Assembly: GCA_016720775.1 (NCBI GenBank)
Contig: JADKJX010000001.1
Location: 1,286,501-1,350,500, forward strand
Reading direction: 5' to 3'
DNA: 64,000 bases
DNA from: Chitinophagaceae bacterium
GTDB taxonomy: Bacteria > Bacteroidota > Bacteroidia > Chitinophagales > Chitinophagaceae
The first letter of the stretch is position 1; every line of letters starts with the position of its first letter. Made by a program: the position numbers and the translations under genes. Below, piece by piece: positions 36,345-44,734 of the stretch. The notes beneath the pieces are model-generated. The model worked only from the letters and a program-made list of their open reading frames with translations, was not told where the DNA came from and ran no database searches.

Positions 36345-38003
36345 ATGCTACGTAAACTCACCATACAGAATTACGCCATCATCCACGAACTGGAAATTGA
36401 ATTCTCCGGCAAATTGAATATTATTACCGGTGAAACAGGCGCTGGTAAAAGCATCCTGGTGGGGGCATTGAGCCTGGTATTGGGCGATCGAGCCGATACG
36501 ACGGTTTTGCAGGATAAGGATAAGAAATGTTTTGTGGAAGCGGTATTTGATGCAAAAGGAAAAGAAGCGATCATTGATTTCCTGAAAGCCAATGACCTGG
36601 ATGGGGGAGAGGAACTGGTGATGCGAAGGGAAATAGCTCCTAATGGCAAATCAAGGGCTTTTGTGAATGATACACCTGTTAACCTCAATCAACTGAGATC
36701 ACTCAGCCTGATGCTGGTTGACCTGCACCAGCAGTTTGATACACTTGAACTGAACTCAGCTGCTTTTCAACAAGAAGTGCTGGATGCCCTGGCAGGTAAT
36801 AATGAACTGCTGAAAGAATACCGTAAGGTCTTTCACTCGTACCAGCAATCAAAGAAGGAATTGGAAGTTCTGCAGGCACAGCAAAATGCGGCCAATGCAG
36901 CGCTGGATTATAACCGGTATTTGTTTGACGAACTGGATGAAGCCGGTTTCAAAGAAAATGAACTGGAAGAGTTGGATGCTGAATTAAAACTGCTCAACAA
37001 TGCAGAAAATGTAAAACTGCAGTTGAGTGGGATCTGTTATGAACTGAAGGAAAGTGAACAGCCGATTGTTCAGCAGATAAGGTCCTTGCAAAACAAACTG
37101 CACAGCCTGGATGAATACCATACGGGCATTGCAGAACTGGCAAAACGTTTACAAAGTGCCCAACTGGAATTGCAGGATATAGCCGATGAACTGGATCACA
37201 TCAATAACAGTGTTCATTACAGCGCCGAACGTATTCAATTGCTGAACGACCGGATATCGCTTGGTTATAAGCTGCAAAAAAAACATGGGGTAAACAGCAC
37301 CAACGAACTTCTTCATATACAAAATGACCTGCAGCAGAAGCTGAATGATATTCTCAATATTGGCGAAGCCATCGGGCAAAAGCAAAAAGAAACAAACGGA
37401 TTTTTAAAGCAAGCCGGGGAACTGGCAAAAACAATTTCATTCAACCGGAAAAAAGCAACGAAGCCATTTATCGAAAGCGTTAATGGATTACTGGCAAAAG
37501 TAGGGATGCCTAATGCACGGTTTAAGGCAGAAGCGGAGCCACTATCAAGCCTCACGGAAAGCGGGGCAGATAAGATCAGTTTTTTATTTGATGCCAATAA
37601 GAGTGACCGTTTTGAACCGCTGCAGAAAGTTGCCAGCGGAGGAGAATTAAGCCGCCTGATGCTTTGTGTAAAATCGTTGGTTGCCCGAAAACTGCAACTG
37701 CCTACGTTGATCTTTGATGAAATTGATACCGGCATCAGCGGGGAGGCCGCCCGGCAGGTGGGTAATATAATGAAAGATCTGTCTGATTCTCACCAGTTGA
37801 TCTCCATCACTCACCAGCCACAGATAGCGGCAAGGGCAACAGCTCATTATTTTGTATACAAAGCCATCAATAATGACAAGATCGTTACTTCCATCCGGCT
37901 TCTCAGCAATGATGAACGGATCACCAGCATTGCCCAGATGCTGAGTGGTGAAAAGCCTACAGCTGCTGCATTACAGAATGCGAGGGAGATGGTGGGGAAT
38001 TGA
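36345..38003 (+). CDS. recN: DNA repair protein RecN
   Basis: 552 residues from ATG 36345 (MLRKLTIQNYAIIHELEIEF). SMC-like ATPase: Walker A GETGAGKSILVGALSLVLGDRAD, a central coiled coil (about 150-390), ABC signature SGGELSRLMLCVKSL, Walker B TLIFDEIDTGISGEAA and a late His (SITHQPQIA). It tethers DNA ends in double-strand-break repair. Followed by a small membrane protein and fabI. No SOS box evaluated. Confidence 0.96.
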   Translation: MLRKLTIQNYAIIHELEIEFSGKLNIITGETGAGKSILVGALSLVLGDRADTTVLQDKDKKCFVEAVFDAKGKEAIIDFLKANDLDGGEELVMRREIAPNGKSRAFVNDTPVNLNQLRSLSLMLVDLHQQFDTLELNSAAFQQEVLDALAGNNELLKEYRKVFHSYQQSKKELEVLQAQQNAANAALDYNRYLFDELDEAGFKENELEELDAELKLLNNAENVKLQLSGICYELKESEQPIVQQIRSLQNKLHSLDEYHTGIAELAKRLQSAQLELQDIADELDHINNSVHYSAERIQLLNDRISLGYKLQKKHGVNSTNELLHIQNDLQQKLNDILNIGEAIGQKQKETNGFLKQAGELAKTISFNRKKATKPFIESVNGLLAKVGMPNARFKAEAEPLSSLTESGADKISFLFDANKSDRFEPLQKVASGGELSRLMLCVKSLVARKLQLPTLIFDEIDTGISGEAARQVGNIMKDLSDSHQLISITHQPQIAARATAHYFVYKAINNDKIVTSIRLLSNDERITSIAQMLSGEKPTAAALQNAREMVGN

Positions 38004-38022
38004 TCATCGTAAAACAACTGCA

Positions 38023-38232
38023 TTGTACAACCCAAGAGTTTTACTGTTTATTCTTACAGCAACCATCCTTGCTTATCTAACGCACGTGTTTTTGAAAAGA
38101 ATGATCGACCCACGACGTTCTGTTGTAAGTTTTATCATGTATATAGCAGCTCACCTGGTAAGCATTATCACCTGGGTATTTATTTTCGGCCTGGTATTAA
38201 TTCATTATAAAGATTTTTTCTTTAAAAGATAA
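38023..38232 (+). CDS. Small two-helix membrane protein
   Basis: 69 residues if started at TTG 38023 (YNPRVLLFILTATILAYLTH ...). The frame is open further upstream into recN with no ATG before the first helix. Two hydrophobic helices (about 5-22 and 34-60) flank a KRMIDPRRSV loop, and the C-terminus is HYKDFFFKR. No family recognised. Sandwiched 19 bases after recN and 40 before fabI on the same strand, so probably one operon. The start codon is uncertain; a lost ATG through an indel is possible. Confidence 0.6.
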   Translation: MYNPRVLLFILTATILAYLTHVFLKRMIDPRRSVVSFIMYIAAHLVSIITWVFIFGLVLIHYKDFFFKR

Positions 38233-38272
38233 GATTGTTATTTTTACTCCTCAATCACTAAACGAATTACCT

Positions 38273-39097
38273 ATGTCTTATAATCTGCTGAAAGGAAAAA
38301 GAGGAATCATATCCGGTGCGTTGGACGAAAGATCCATTGCCTGGAGAACTGCTTTAAAATGTTATGAAGAGGGCGCTGAGATTGTTCTTACCAATGCTCC
38401 TGTTGCCATGCGGATGGGTGAGATCAATAAACTGGCAGAAGCCGTTAAAGCTCCTGTTATTGCCTGTGATGTCAGCAGCAACGAAGACGTAGCCAACCTC
38501 TTTACCAAATCAATGGAACATTTTGGCGGTGGCATAGATTTTATCCTGCACTCCATCGGCATGAGCATAAATGTACGCAAGGGGAAACATTATACCGAGA
38601 TCGATTACGGGTTCAATTCAAAGTCATTGGATATATCGGCGGTAAGCCTGCACCGGATGCTGGCTACTGCCATGAAGATGGATGCCATCAACGACTGGGG
38701 CAGCGTAGTGGCACTTACTTATATTGCTGCGCAGCGTGTGTTCCCGGATTATAACGAAATGGCCGATGCAAAAGCATTGCTGGAAAGTATAACCCGGAGT
38801 TTTGGTTATCATTACGGCGTTAAAAAACACGTACGGGTAAATACTATTTCTCAATCACCCGTTCGAACTACTGCCGGCAGCGGTGTAAAAGGTTTCGACG
38901 GCTTTATGGACTATGCAGAAAAGATGAGTCCGCTTGGTAATGCAACGTCTGATGAGTGTGCAAATTATATTGTAATGATGTTCAGCGACCTGACCAGGAA
39001 AGTTACTATGCAGAATCTTTTCCACGATGGGGGATTTTCTTTTACCGGTGTTACGGAAGCGGTAATAGAAAAGATGGAAGCACCCTCCACCCCCTAA
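38273..39097 (+). CDS. fabI: Enoyl-ACP reductase (NADH)
   Basis: 274 residues. Last reduction step of each fatty-acid elongation cycle. FabI features: KGKRGIISGALDERSIAWRTA cofactor motif, DFILHSIGMS, catalytic Tyr160 and Lys167 in FPDYNEMADAK (Y-x6-K) and INTISQSPVRTTA-like loop (VNTISQSPVRTTAGSG). The last five codons (A-P-S-T-P) and the stop lie inside a CCCCTAAAGGGG intergenic repeat, so the native C-terminus was probably altered by the repeat. Confidence 0.96.
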   Translation: MSYNLLKGKRGIISGALDERSIAWRTALKCYEEGAEIVLTNAPVAMRMGEINKLAEAVKAPVIACDVSSNEDVANLFTKSMEHFGGGIDFILHSIGMSINVRKGKHYTEIDYGFNSKSLDISAVSLHRMLATAMKMDAINDWGSVVALTYIAAQRVFPDYNEMADAKALLESITRSFGYHYGVKKHVRVNTISQSPVRTTAGSGVKGFDGFMDYAEKMSPLGNATSDECANYIVMMFSDLTRKVTMQNLFHDGGFSFTGVTEAVIEKMEAPSTP

Positions 39098-39104
39098 AGG
39101 GGAA
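39083..39104. repeat. CCCCTAAAGGGG element, copy A (inside fabI end)
   Basis: CCCTCCACCCCCTAAAGGGG. The TAA in the core is the fabI stop codon. Related copies lie at 39193, 43295 and 54231. Confidence 0.75.
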
Positions 39105-39144
39105 ACCTGGGGCATCAGGATTACAGAATCATTTATAATAAAGA

Positions 39145-39175
39145 AAAGAGCCTTTCAAAAAATGAAAGGCTCTTT
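39145..39175. terminator. Intrinsic terminator between fabI and DUF2795 gene
   Basis: Perfect 13-base arms AAAGAGCCTTTCA/TGAAAGGCTCTTT with loop AAAAA, between convergent genes; AT-rich flanks on both sides. Confidence 0.88.
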
Positions 39176-39192
39176 AATATTTTATGATCCAG

Positions 39193-39215
39193 TTCCCCTT
39201 TAGGGGATAGGGGTT
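39193..39215. repeat. CCCCTAAAGGGG element, copy B
   Basis: TTCCCCTTTAGGGGATAGGG; its end overlaps the stop codon of the DUF2795 gene (minus strand). Opposite orientation to copy A, so A and B flank the terminator as an inverted pair. Confidence 0.75.
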
Positions 39216-39435
39216 AATATTCATCTTCATTAAAGAAGAAATCTTCCTGGCTGGGATAATCGGGCCAGATGTCTTCCAGTCCTTCATACATCTCTCCCTC
39301 GTCTTCCAGTTCCTGTAAATTCTCTACTACTTCAATAGGGGCGCCACTGCGGATCGAATAATCGATCAATTCATCTTTTGTGGCCGGCCAGGGTGCGTCT
39401 TCCAAATGAGAGGCTAATTCTAAGGTCCAAAACAT
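39214..39435 (-). CDS. DUF2795-type small acidic protein
   Basis: 73 residues, very acidic C-terminal half. MFWTLELASHLEDAPWPATKDELIDYSIRSGAPIEVVENLQELEDEGE is the pattern of a conserved Bacteroidota protein labelled DUF2795. Cytoplasmic, function unknown. Own promoter box at 39459. The stop codon abuts a CCCCTAAAGGGG element. Confidence 0.85.
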   Translation of the reverse strand: MFWTLELASHLEDAPWPATKDELIDYSIRSGAPIEVVENLQELEDEGEMYEGLEDIWPDYPSQEDFFFNEDEY

Positions 39436-39458
39436 CTCTTAATGGGTTTATTTTTTTG

Positions 39459-39466
39459 CAAATGTA
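39459..39466 (-). promoter_or_regulatory. Candidate -7 box of the DUF2795 gene
   Basis: TACATTTG on the minus strand, 23 bases upstream of the start. Confidence 0.5.
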
Positions 39467-39585
39467 TAGGTTCGTACGAAATAACCAAAAGTGTTTTTTA
39501 AACGGCTTTTCACGGAAATTATTTTGTCATAAATACTATTTAACCGGGGCCTTGTACCTGTTAGCCAAAACTTACAATTATTAGC

Positions 39586-39593
39586 TATTTTCG
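39586..39593 (+). promoter_or_regulatory. Candidate -7 box directly before the LolD-like ATG
   Basis: TATTTTCG, one base off TAnnTTTG, ends four bases before the ATG at 39598; possible leaderless start. Confidence 0.3.
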
Positions 39594-39597
39594 ATGT

Positions 39598-40254
39598 ATG
39601 TTAACCGCAACAGATATTCATAAGCAGTATGGGCAATTGGCTGTACTAAAGGGTGTTGATATTTCCATCAATAAAGGTGAGATAGTGAGTATTGTAGGTT
39701 CATCCGGCGCCGGGAAAAGCACTCTGCTCCACATTTTGGGCACTTTAGACAGTGCCGATAAAGGCAGGATCGTCATGAATGATCAACATATTGAAGCCCT
39801 GAAAGGAAAAAAACTGGCTGCATTCCGGAATAAGCATATCGGCTTTGTTTTCCAGTTTCATCATCTTTTACCTGAGTTTACAGCATTGGAAAATGTTTGC
39901 ATACCGGGCTGGGTTGCCGGCACTAAAAAGAAAGAAGTGGTAACAAAAGCCACAGAATTGTTGAAAACTTTAGGACTTGGCGACCGGTTGGAAAATAAAC
40001 CCCAGCAACTTTCGGGGGGTGAACAGCAACGGGTGGCTGTAGCAAGGGCATTAATAAACGGGCCTGATATTGTGATGGCTGATGAACCAACCGGGAACTT
40101 AGACAGTGCCAATGCAAAAGAACTGCATCAGTTATTTATGGATCTGCGTGATCAGTTCAATCAAACATTTTTGATCGTAACACACAATGAAGAGTTGGCA
40201 AAAATGAGCGACCGGATATTGCACATGAAAGACGGGAAGATGATTAATGGGTAA
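39598..40254 (+). CDS. LolD-like ABC transporter ATPase
   Basis: 218 residues. Walker A GSSGAGKST, Q-loop FQFHHLLPEFTALENV, signature LSGGEQQRVAVARAL, Walker B DIVMADEPTGNLDS and H-loop THN. The LPEFTALENV stretch places it in the LolD/MacB branch that drives lipoprotein release or MacB-type extrusion. The permease partner is not adjacent. The C-terminus KMING and stop are encoded by the start of the downstream repeat arm. Confidence 0.88.
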   Translation: MLTATDIHKQYGQLAVLKGVDISINKGEIVSIVGSSGAGKSTLLHILGTLDSADKGRIVMNDQHIEALKGKKLAAFRNKHIGFVFQFHHLLPEFTALENVCIPGWVAGTKKKEVVTKATELLKTLGLGDRLENKPQQLSGGEQQRVAVARALINGPDIVMADEPTGNLDSANAKELHQLFMDLRDQFNQTFLIVTHNEELAKMSDRILHMKDGKMING

Positions 40255-40350
40255 TTGGTTAGTGGATTATTGATAATGTTTTAAAGCGATATAACTACTA
40301 TTTCTTTGAATCCCAATTATCCATTATTAATTATATCGTTATCCATTGAT
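40243..40350. repeat. Inverted repeat shared by two convergent gene ends
   Basis: Left arm 40243-40278 (ATTAATGGGTAATTGGTTAG); right arm 40312-40350, whose complement reads ATCAATGGATAACGATATAA. Both LolD-like and PduO proteins end in -ING followed by TAA, encoded by the two arms. Confidence 0.75.
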
Positions 40351-40905
40351 TCTGGGTTTCCACGGAATATCTTCTACTCCCAGTAAATGCCCGGTATACC
40401 TGGCCAGTACAAAAAGATAATCACTCAGGCGGTTCAGGTATTTTATTACAAGTGGCTCTACAAAAATCTCGTGTTCTTTCATATTCACACAAAGCCTTTC
40501 GGCACGTCGGCATACGCAACGGGTAACATGTGTAGTAGATATGGCAACGTGCCCCCCGGGAAGTATGAAAGATTTCATGGGAGCTAATTCTTCATTCATC
40601 TTGTCAATTTCTTTTTCGAGCAGTTCAATATCGGCTTCTTTTAGGTCGGGTATTTTAAGTAAGGGTTCTTTGTCGGGATCGCAGGCAAGGGAAGATCCGA
40701 TAGTGAAGAGCCTGTCTTGTATCTCTTTTAAAATGTTTTTTGAATGTTCGTCCGTAAGATGATCTGCAGTAAGCCCGATATAGGAATTGAGTTCGTCGGT
40801 GGTTCCATATGCTTCAATACGGATATTGTTTTTGGCAACTTTGGTGCCGCCGATCAAACTGGTTTTACCCAGGTCGCCTGTTTTGGTATATATCTTTATG
40901 GCCAT
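40339..40905 (-). CDS. Cob(I)alamin adenosyltransferase, PduO type
   Basis: 188 residues from ATG 40905. Transfers the adenosyl group of ATP to corrinoids. PduO motifs: KIYTKTGDLGKTSLIGG at the N-terminus, RIEAYGTTDELNSYIG, and VTRCVCRRAERLCV near the C-terminus (catalytic Arg). No cobalamin biosynthesis genes are near, so it may serve salvage. The last residues (-RING) and stop fall in the repeat arm. Confidence 0.93.
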   Translation of the reverse strand: MAIKIYTKTGDLGKTSLIGGTKVAKNNIRIEAYGTTDELNSYIGLTADHLTDEHSKNILKEIQDRLFTIGSSLACDPDKEPLLKIPDLKEADIELLEKEIDKMNEELAPMKSFILPGGHVAISTTHVTRCVCRRAERLCVNMKEHEIFVEPLVIKYLNRLSDYLFVLARYTGHLLGVEDIPWKPRING

Positions 40906-40973
40906 GATTAATCCAGGTTTTGTAATGTAAAGCAACAAAAATTATCAGTAATTGTTTATAGCAAGATGGATGA

Positions 40974-41687
40974 TCAGGCGGGAACAGAAGTAGACAGCGG
41001 ATTCGCATTCATTTTATCACTTTCTATTACCCCATCCCTGAGCCTGATAATACGATGGGCGTATAGGGAGATGTCTTCCTCGTGCGTAACAAGAATTACG
41101 GTATTGCCCTCAATGTGTATCTTACTCAGGATGTCCATAATTTCATACGAGGTTTTCGAATCAAGGTTACCCGTAGGTTCATCGGCTAAAATAATGGATG
41201 GATTGTTTATTAAAGCCCGTGCAATGGCAACCCGCTGGGCCTGTCCGCCACTTAATTCATTAGGTTTATGATGACTCCGGTCGTCAAGTTTTACTCTCTT
41301 CAAAACTTCCATGGCTCTTTCATTTCTTTCCTTTTTGCCAATCCCGCTGTAAACAAGCGGCAAGGCTACATTTTCTGCTGCCGTTAACCGGGGTAACAGG
41401 TTGAACTGCTGGAAAACAAATCCTATTTCCTTATTACGCACTTCGGCCAGGTCATTATCGGGCATGCGGCTTACATCCTTGTTATTCAAAAGGTATTTTC
41501 CACCGGAAGGACTGTCGAGGCAACCTAAAATATTCATTAAGGTAGATTTTCCGGAACCACTCGGCCCCATCAATGCCACGTATTCATTTTTAAAAATATC
41601 CAGGGAAATGCCTTTCAAGACCTGCAGTTCATTTTTTCCGAGGTAATAACTTTTCCGGATACTTTCAAGATGAATAATGCTCTGCAT
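40974..41687 (-). CDS. MacB-type ABC transporter ATPase
   Basis: 237 residues. Walker A GPSGSGKST, Q-loop FQQFNLLPRLTAAENV, signature LSGGQAQRVAIARAL, Walker B SIILADEPTGNLDS, H-loop THEEDISLYAHRIIRLRDG: a typical MacB/LolD-group ATPase. Its FtsX-like permease is not in the window. Lies between the PduO and GatC genes on the minus strand. Confidence 0.9.
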   Translation of the reverse strand: MQSIIHLESIRKSYYLGKNELQVLKGISLDIFKNEYVALMGPSGSGKSTLMNILGCLDSPSGGKYLLNNKDVSRMPDNDLAEVRNKEIGFVFQQFNLLPRLTAAENVALPLVYSGIGKKERNERAMEVLKRVKLDDRSHHKPNELSGGQAQRVAIARALINNPSIILADEPTGNLDSKTSYEIMDILSKIHIEGNTVILVTHEEDISLYAHRIIRLRDGVIESDKMNANPLSTSVPA

Positions 41688-41695
41688 AAATAAAA

Positions 41696-41773
41696 TGTTG
41701 AATGTTGTTGAAGGTTGTTGAAAGGTTGGAGTCTATTAAACAATGTTAAACAACCTTCAACAATTTTCAACTA
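41696..41773. repeat. Inverted repeat, GTTGAAGGTTGTT arms
   Basis: TTGTTGAAGGTTGTT occurs in the left arm (41696-41725) and as its exact complement in the right arm (41741-41773). The right arm contains the gatC stop codon (TAG). Confidence 0.75.
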
Positions 41774-42061
41774 TTTCTTTATCACTTTTGGTACTTTAAA
41801 AAAATGTTCATCATGCACAGCCGCATTTTTTAAGCCTTCTTCCCGGGAAATGCTTCCTTTCATTTCATCTGCCCGTAAAATATTTACGTTATCACTCATG
41901 TGCAATAAAGGTTCAACGCCGGTGGTATCCAGTTCGTTCAGTTTATCAACAAACTGTATCATTTTCTGCAGGTCGGTCTTGATCTCAGCCTTTGCTGTTT
42001 CATCAAACTTCAGCCGGGCAAGATGGGCAAGTTTATCCACCAATTCGTCGTTTACTTCCAT
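41771..42061 (-). CDS. gatC: Asp/Glu-tRNA amidotransferase subunit C
   Basis: 96 residues. MEVNDELVDKLAHLARLKFDETAKAEIKTDLQKMIQFVDKLNELDTTGVEPLLHM is the GatC signature, followed by LRADEMKGSISREEGLKNA. It holds GatA and GatB together for transamidation of mischarged Asn/Gln tRNAs. gatA and gatB are elsewhere. Own promoter box at 42066. Confidence 0.95.
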   Translation of the reverse strand: MEVNDELVDKLAHLARLKFDETAKAEIKTDLQKMIQFVDKLNELDTTGVEPLLHMSDNVNILRADEMKGSISREEGLKNAAVHDEHFFKVPKVIKK

Positions 42062-42065
42062 AAAA

Positions 42066-42073
42066 CAAATATA
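42066..42073 (-). promoter_or_regulatory. Candidate -7 box of gatC
   Basis: TATATTTG on the minus strand ends four bases before the gatC ATG at 42061; a short or absent leader is implied. Confidence 0.45.
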
Positions 42074-42177
42074 GCTCAGTTTTGGCTTTGCCGTATTTGC
42101 TTTTATTTAAGCGGCGCCTGATTTTTTAGTGCTCACAATGACCAATGACTATCGACTTTCATTATCTTCGCCATCCG

Positions 42178-43182
42178 ATGGAAAAGAAGAAAGAAATAGT
42201 AATGAGTGGGATACGACCCACCGGTTTTTTGCACCTGGGCAATTATTTCGGGGCCATCCGCAATTATGTGAAGATGCAGGAAGAGTTTGAGTGTTATTTC
42301 ATGGTTGCAGACCTGCACTCGTTGACCACACACCCGGATACGAAGGAACTTAAAGCAAATGTTCACCGTGTTCTGGCAGAAAATATTGCCTGTGGGCTTG
42401 ACCCTGATAAAGTGGCCCTGTATTGCCAAAGCCATGTTCATGAAACAGCTGAACTTTACCTGTATTTAAACATGCTGGCTTATAAAGGTGAATTGGAGAA
42501 AACCACTACATTTAAAGATAAAGTACGTCTCAATCCGCAAAATGTAAATGCCGGGTTATTGACCTATCCCGTTTTAATGACTGCAGATATCATCCTGCAC
42601 CGTGCCAGTTATGTGCCGGTTGGAAAAGACCAGGAACAGCACCTGGAAATGGCCCGTACGTTTGCCAATCGGTTTAATCACCGGTATGGTGAAGTCTTTC
42701 CGGAACCACAGGCATTTAATTTCAACCAGGAGCTGATCAAGGTTCCAAGTCTCGACGGCGCAGGCAAGATGAGTAAGAGTGAGAACCAGATGGCCACTTT
42801 GTATCTGGCTGATGAGGATGAAATGATCAGGAAGAAAGTGATGAAAGCGAAAACGGACAGTGGCCCGACAGAACCCGATTCGCCCAAGCCAGATTATATT
42901 GAGAATATTTTTTTGCTGATGAAACTTGTAAGTAGTGCAGATGTGATGCAGAAATTTGAAGCCGATTATAATAACTGCAGCATCCGTTATGGCGATATGA
43001 AAAAGCAACTGGCGGAGGACATGGTTCAGTTCATAGCTCCCATAAGGAACAATGTAGATGCAATTCTGAATGATGAAAAAGGGCTTAAACAGATCATGGA
43101 GCAGGGGGCAGAAAAAGCCAATAAAAGTGCCCATACTACTATGAAACTGGTGAGGGAAGCGATTGGGTTAAAGTATTATTGA
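42178..43182 (+). CDS. trpS: Tryptophanyl-tRNA synthetase
   Basis: 334 residues from ATG 42178 (MEKKKEIVMSGIRPTGFLHLGNYFG); an upstream in-frame ATG at 42145 adds 11 residues. Class I synthetase with the HIGH-like HLGN at 19-22 and KMSKS at 197-201 (GAGKMSKSE). DIILHRASYVPVGKDQEQHLEMAR fits TrpS rather than TyrS. Monocistronic. Confidence 0.95.
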   Translation: MEKKKEIVMSGIRPTGFLHLGNYFGAIRNYVKMQEEFECYFMVADLHSLTTHPDTKELKANVHRVLAENIACGLDPDKVALYCQSHVHETAELYLYLNMLAYKGELEKTTTFKDKVRLNPQNVNAGLLTYPVLMTADIILHRASYVPVGKDQEQHLEMARTFANRFNHRYGEVFPEPQAFNFNQELIKVPSLDGAGKMSKSENQMATLYLADEDEMIRKKVMKAKTDSGPTEPDSPKPDYIENIFLLMKLVSSADVMQKFEADYNNCSIRYGDMKKQLAEDMVQFIAPIRNNVDAILNDEKGLKQIMEQGAEKANKSAHTTMKLVREAIGLKYY

Positions 43183-43233
43183 TCACTAAGCCATAAAGGG
43201 GAACAAAGGGAGCAAATATATTTGTGATATTGC

Positions 43234-43241
43234 TAAGTTTG
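43234..43241 (+). promoter_or_regulatory. Candidate -7 box of the nucleoside kinase gene
   Basis: TAAGTTTG at 43234-43241, with TATATTTG 17 bases upstream at 43217; leader of about 70 bases containing the CCCC-type repeat. Confidence 0.4.
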
Positions 43242-43294
43242 CATACTTTCAATCATTAATAATCGTAAACGAATAAGATTTATATAAATTAAAA

Positions 43295-43315
43295 TTCCCC
43301 TTTGGGGATAGGGGC
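43295..43315. repeat. CCCCTTTGGGGA element, copy C, abutting a start codon
   Basis: TTCCCCTTTGGGGATAGGGG ends one base before the ATG at 43316, so this repeat forms the ribosome-binding region of the kinase gene. Confidence 0.75.
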
Positions 43316-43951
43316 ATGGCAAAGACAAAAAAACCAAAGCATATTGCAGTGGCCGGTAATATTGGTGCCGGTAAAACCACGTTAACGGAGATGCTGAGCA
43401 AGCACTATAAGTGGATTCCCCAGTTTGAAGACGTGGATCACAATCCTTACCTGAATGATTTTTACGAGGACATGCCCAGGTGGAGTTTTAACCTGCAGAT
43501 ATTCTTTTTAAACAGCCGCCTCAATCAATTGCTGGAAATTCATCGAGGCACAGAAACAGTGATCCAGGACAGGACCATTTATGAAGATGCCAATATTTTT
43601 GCTCCCAACCTGCACGATATGGGATTGATGAGCAAGCGTGATTTTGATAATTACTATAAGTTTTTTGAAACATTGAAAACGATGGTACAGCCACCAGACC
43701 TTTTGATCTACCTGAAGGCTTCGGTGCCCACACTGGTAGCGCAAATACAAAAACGAGGCAGGGAGTACGAGGAAAACATACGTCTCGATTATTTAAAGAA
43801 ACTGAATGAGTTTTATAACAACTGGATCGATAACTACAAAGAAGGCCCGTTGTTGATCGTTGATGCAGATAAAAATAAATTTGCAGAGAATGAAGAGCAC
43901 CTGGGGCAGATAATCAATAATATTGATTCTACCTTATTTGGATTGTTTTAA
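43316..43951 (+). CDS. Deoxynucleoside kinase
   Basis: 211 residues. P-loop GNIGAGKTT at 14-22, then FEDVDHNPYLNDFYEDMPRWSFNLQIFFL, QDRTIYEDANIFA (DRS-like Arg motif) and RGREYEENIRLDYLKKLNEFYNNW lid region. This is the dNK/deoxyadenosine-deoxyguanosine kinase family that phosphorylates salvaged deoxynucleosides. Its translation start is fixed by a repeat element ending at the ATG. Confidence 0.92.
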   Translation: MAKTKKPKHIAVAGNIGAGKTTLTEMLSKHYKWIPQFEDVDHNPYLNDFYEDMPRWSFNLQIFFLNSRLNQLLEIHRGTETVIQDRTIYEDANIFAPNLHDMGLMSKRDFDNYYKFFETLKTMVQPPDLLIYLKASVPTLVAQIQKRGREYEENIRLDYLKKLNEFYNNWIDNYKEGPLLIVDADKNKFAENEEHLGQIINNIDSTLFGLF

Positions 43952-43957
43952 GATAGC

Positions 43958-44608
43958 CTAATCAATCAGCGAATTCTTCATAGCGTAGAATACAAGTCCT
44001 ACAGAGTTTTTAACGCCAAATCTTTCCATCAGCCTGTCTTTGATTGCCTCAACAGTTCGGGCGCTGATATCCATTTTTGCAGCTATTTCTGCAGCGGTGA
44101 ATTCCATACAAACCAACGTAAGCACTTCTTTCTCCCGCTCGCTTAAAACTACTTCTGAAGTAAGGGAAGGGTTGAATTTTTGCTTGGAATAATTCTTTTT
44201 GATGAGCACCTTATTTACGAATGGATTAAGATAAAACCCGGTTCTCATTACATCCATGATAGCTTTTTTGATTTCTGCAGGTTCCGTGCTTTTTAGGAGA
44301 TAACCGGCAGCGCCGCAATCCATCAAATGGCCGACAAACCGCTCATCCTCGTACATGGTAAGAATTATGACTCTTATCCCGGGGAAATTTTTAGTAATAA
44401 GTTTGGTGGTATCTATGCCATCCTTTATGGGCATTTTAAGGTCACACAAAATAACATCGGGTTGCGTTTCGGGGATCTTAGCCAAAAGATCTTCTCCATT
44501 ATCAGCTTCCATTACGAATTTGATATTGGTATAAGACCTCATGGAAAGTATTACTCCTTTCCTGAATATCTTGTGGTCGTCCGCAATAGCAACTTTTATT
44601 TCATTCAT
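43958..44608 (-). CDS. NarL-type response regulator, module 1
   Basis: 216 residues: receiver domain (ADDHKIFRKG, Asp56 in VILCDLKMP, Thr in ILTMYED, Lys in LLKS) and a LuxR-type HTH (VVLSEREKEVLTLVCMEFTAAEIAAKMDISARTVEAIKDRLMERFGV). It lies 126 bases downstream of the kinase gene at 44735 and is its probable partner. Convergent with the nucleoside kinase gene (6-base gap). Confidence 0.92.
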   Translation of the reverse strand: MNEIKVAIADDHKIFRKGVILSMRSYTNIKFVMEADNGEDLLAKIPETQPDVILCDLKMPIKDGIDTTKLITKNFPGIRVIILTMYEDERFVGHLMDCGAAGYLLKSTEPAEIKKAIMDVMRTGFYLNPFVNKVLIKKNYSKQKFNPSLTSEVVLSEREKEVLTLVCMEFTAAEIAAKMDISARTVEAIKDRLMERFGVKNSVGLVFYAMKNSLID

Positions 44609-44734
44609 AATTTCAGCAGTATCGTAAAATTAAGAAAAGAAAATTCATTTTCATCCGTAAATCAGCCTTTACCTGCTGTAAGTGTTCATCTTGAACTCTA
44701 TTCCGGCCAAAGTTATTGCCTGAATTATGGAAAC

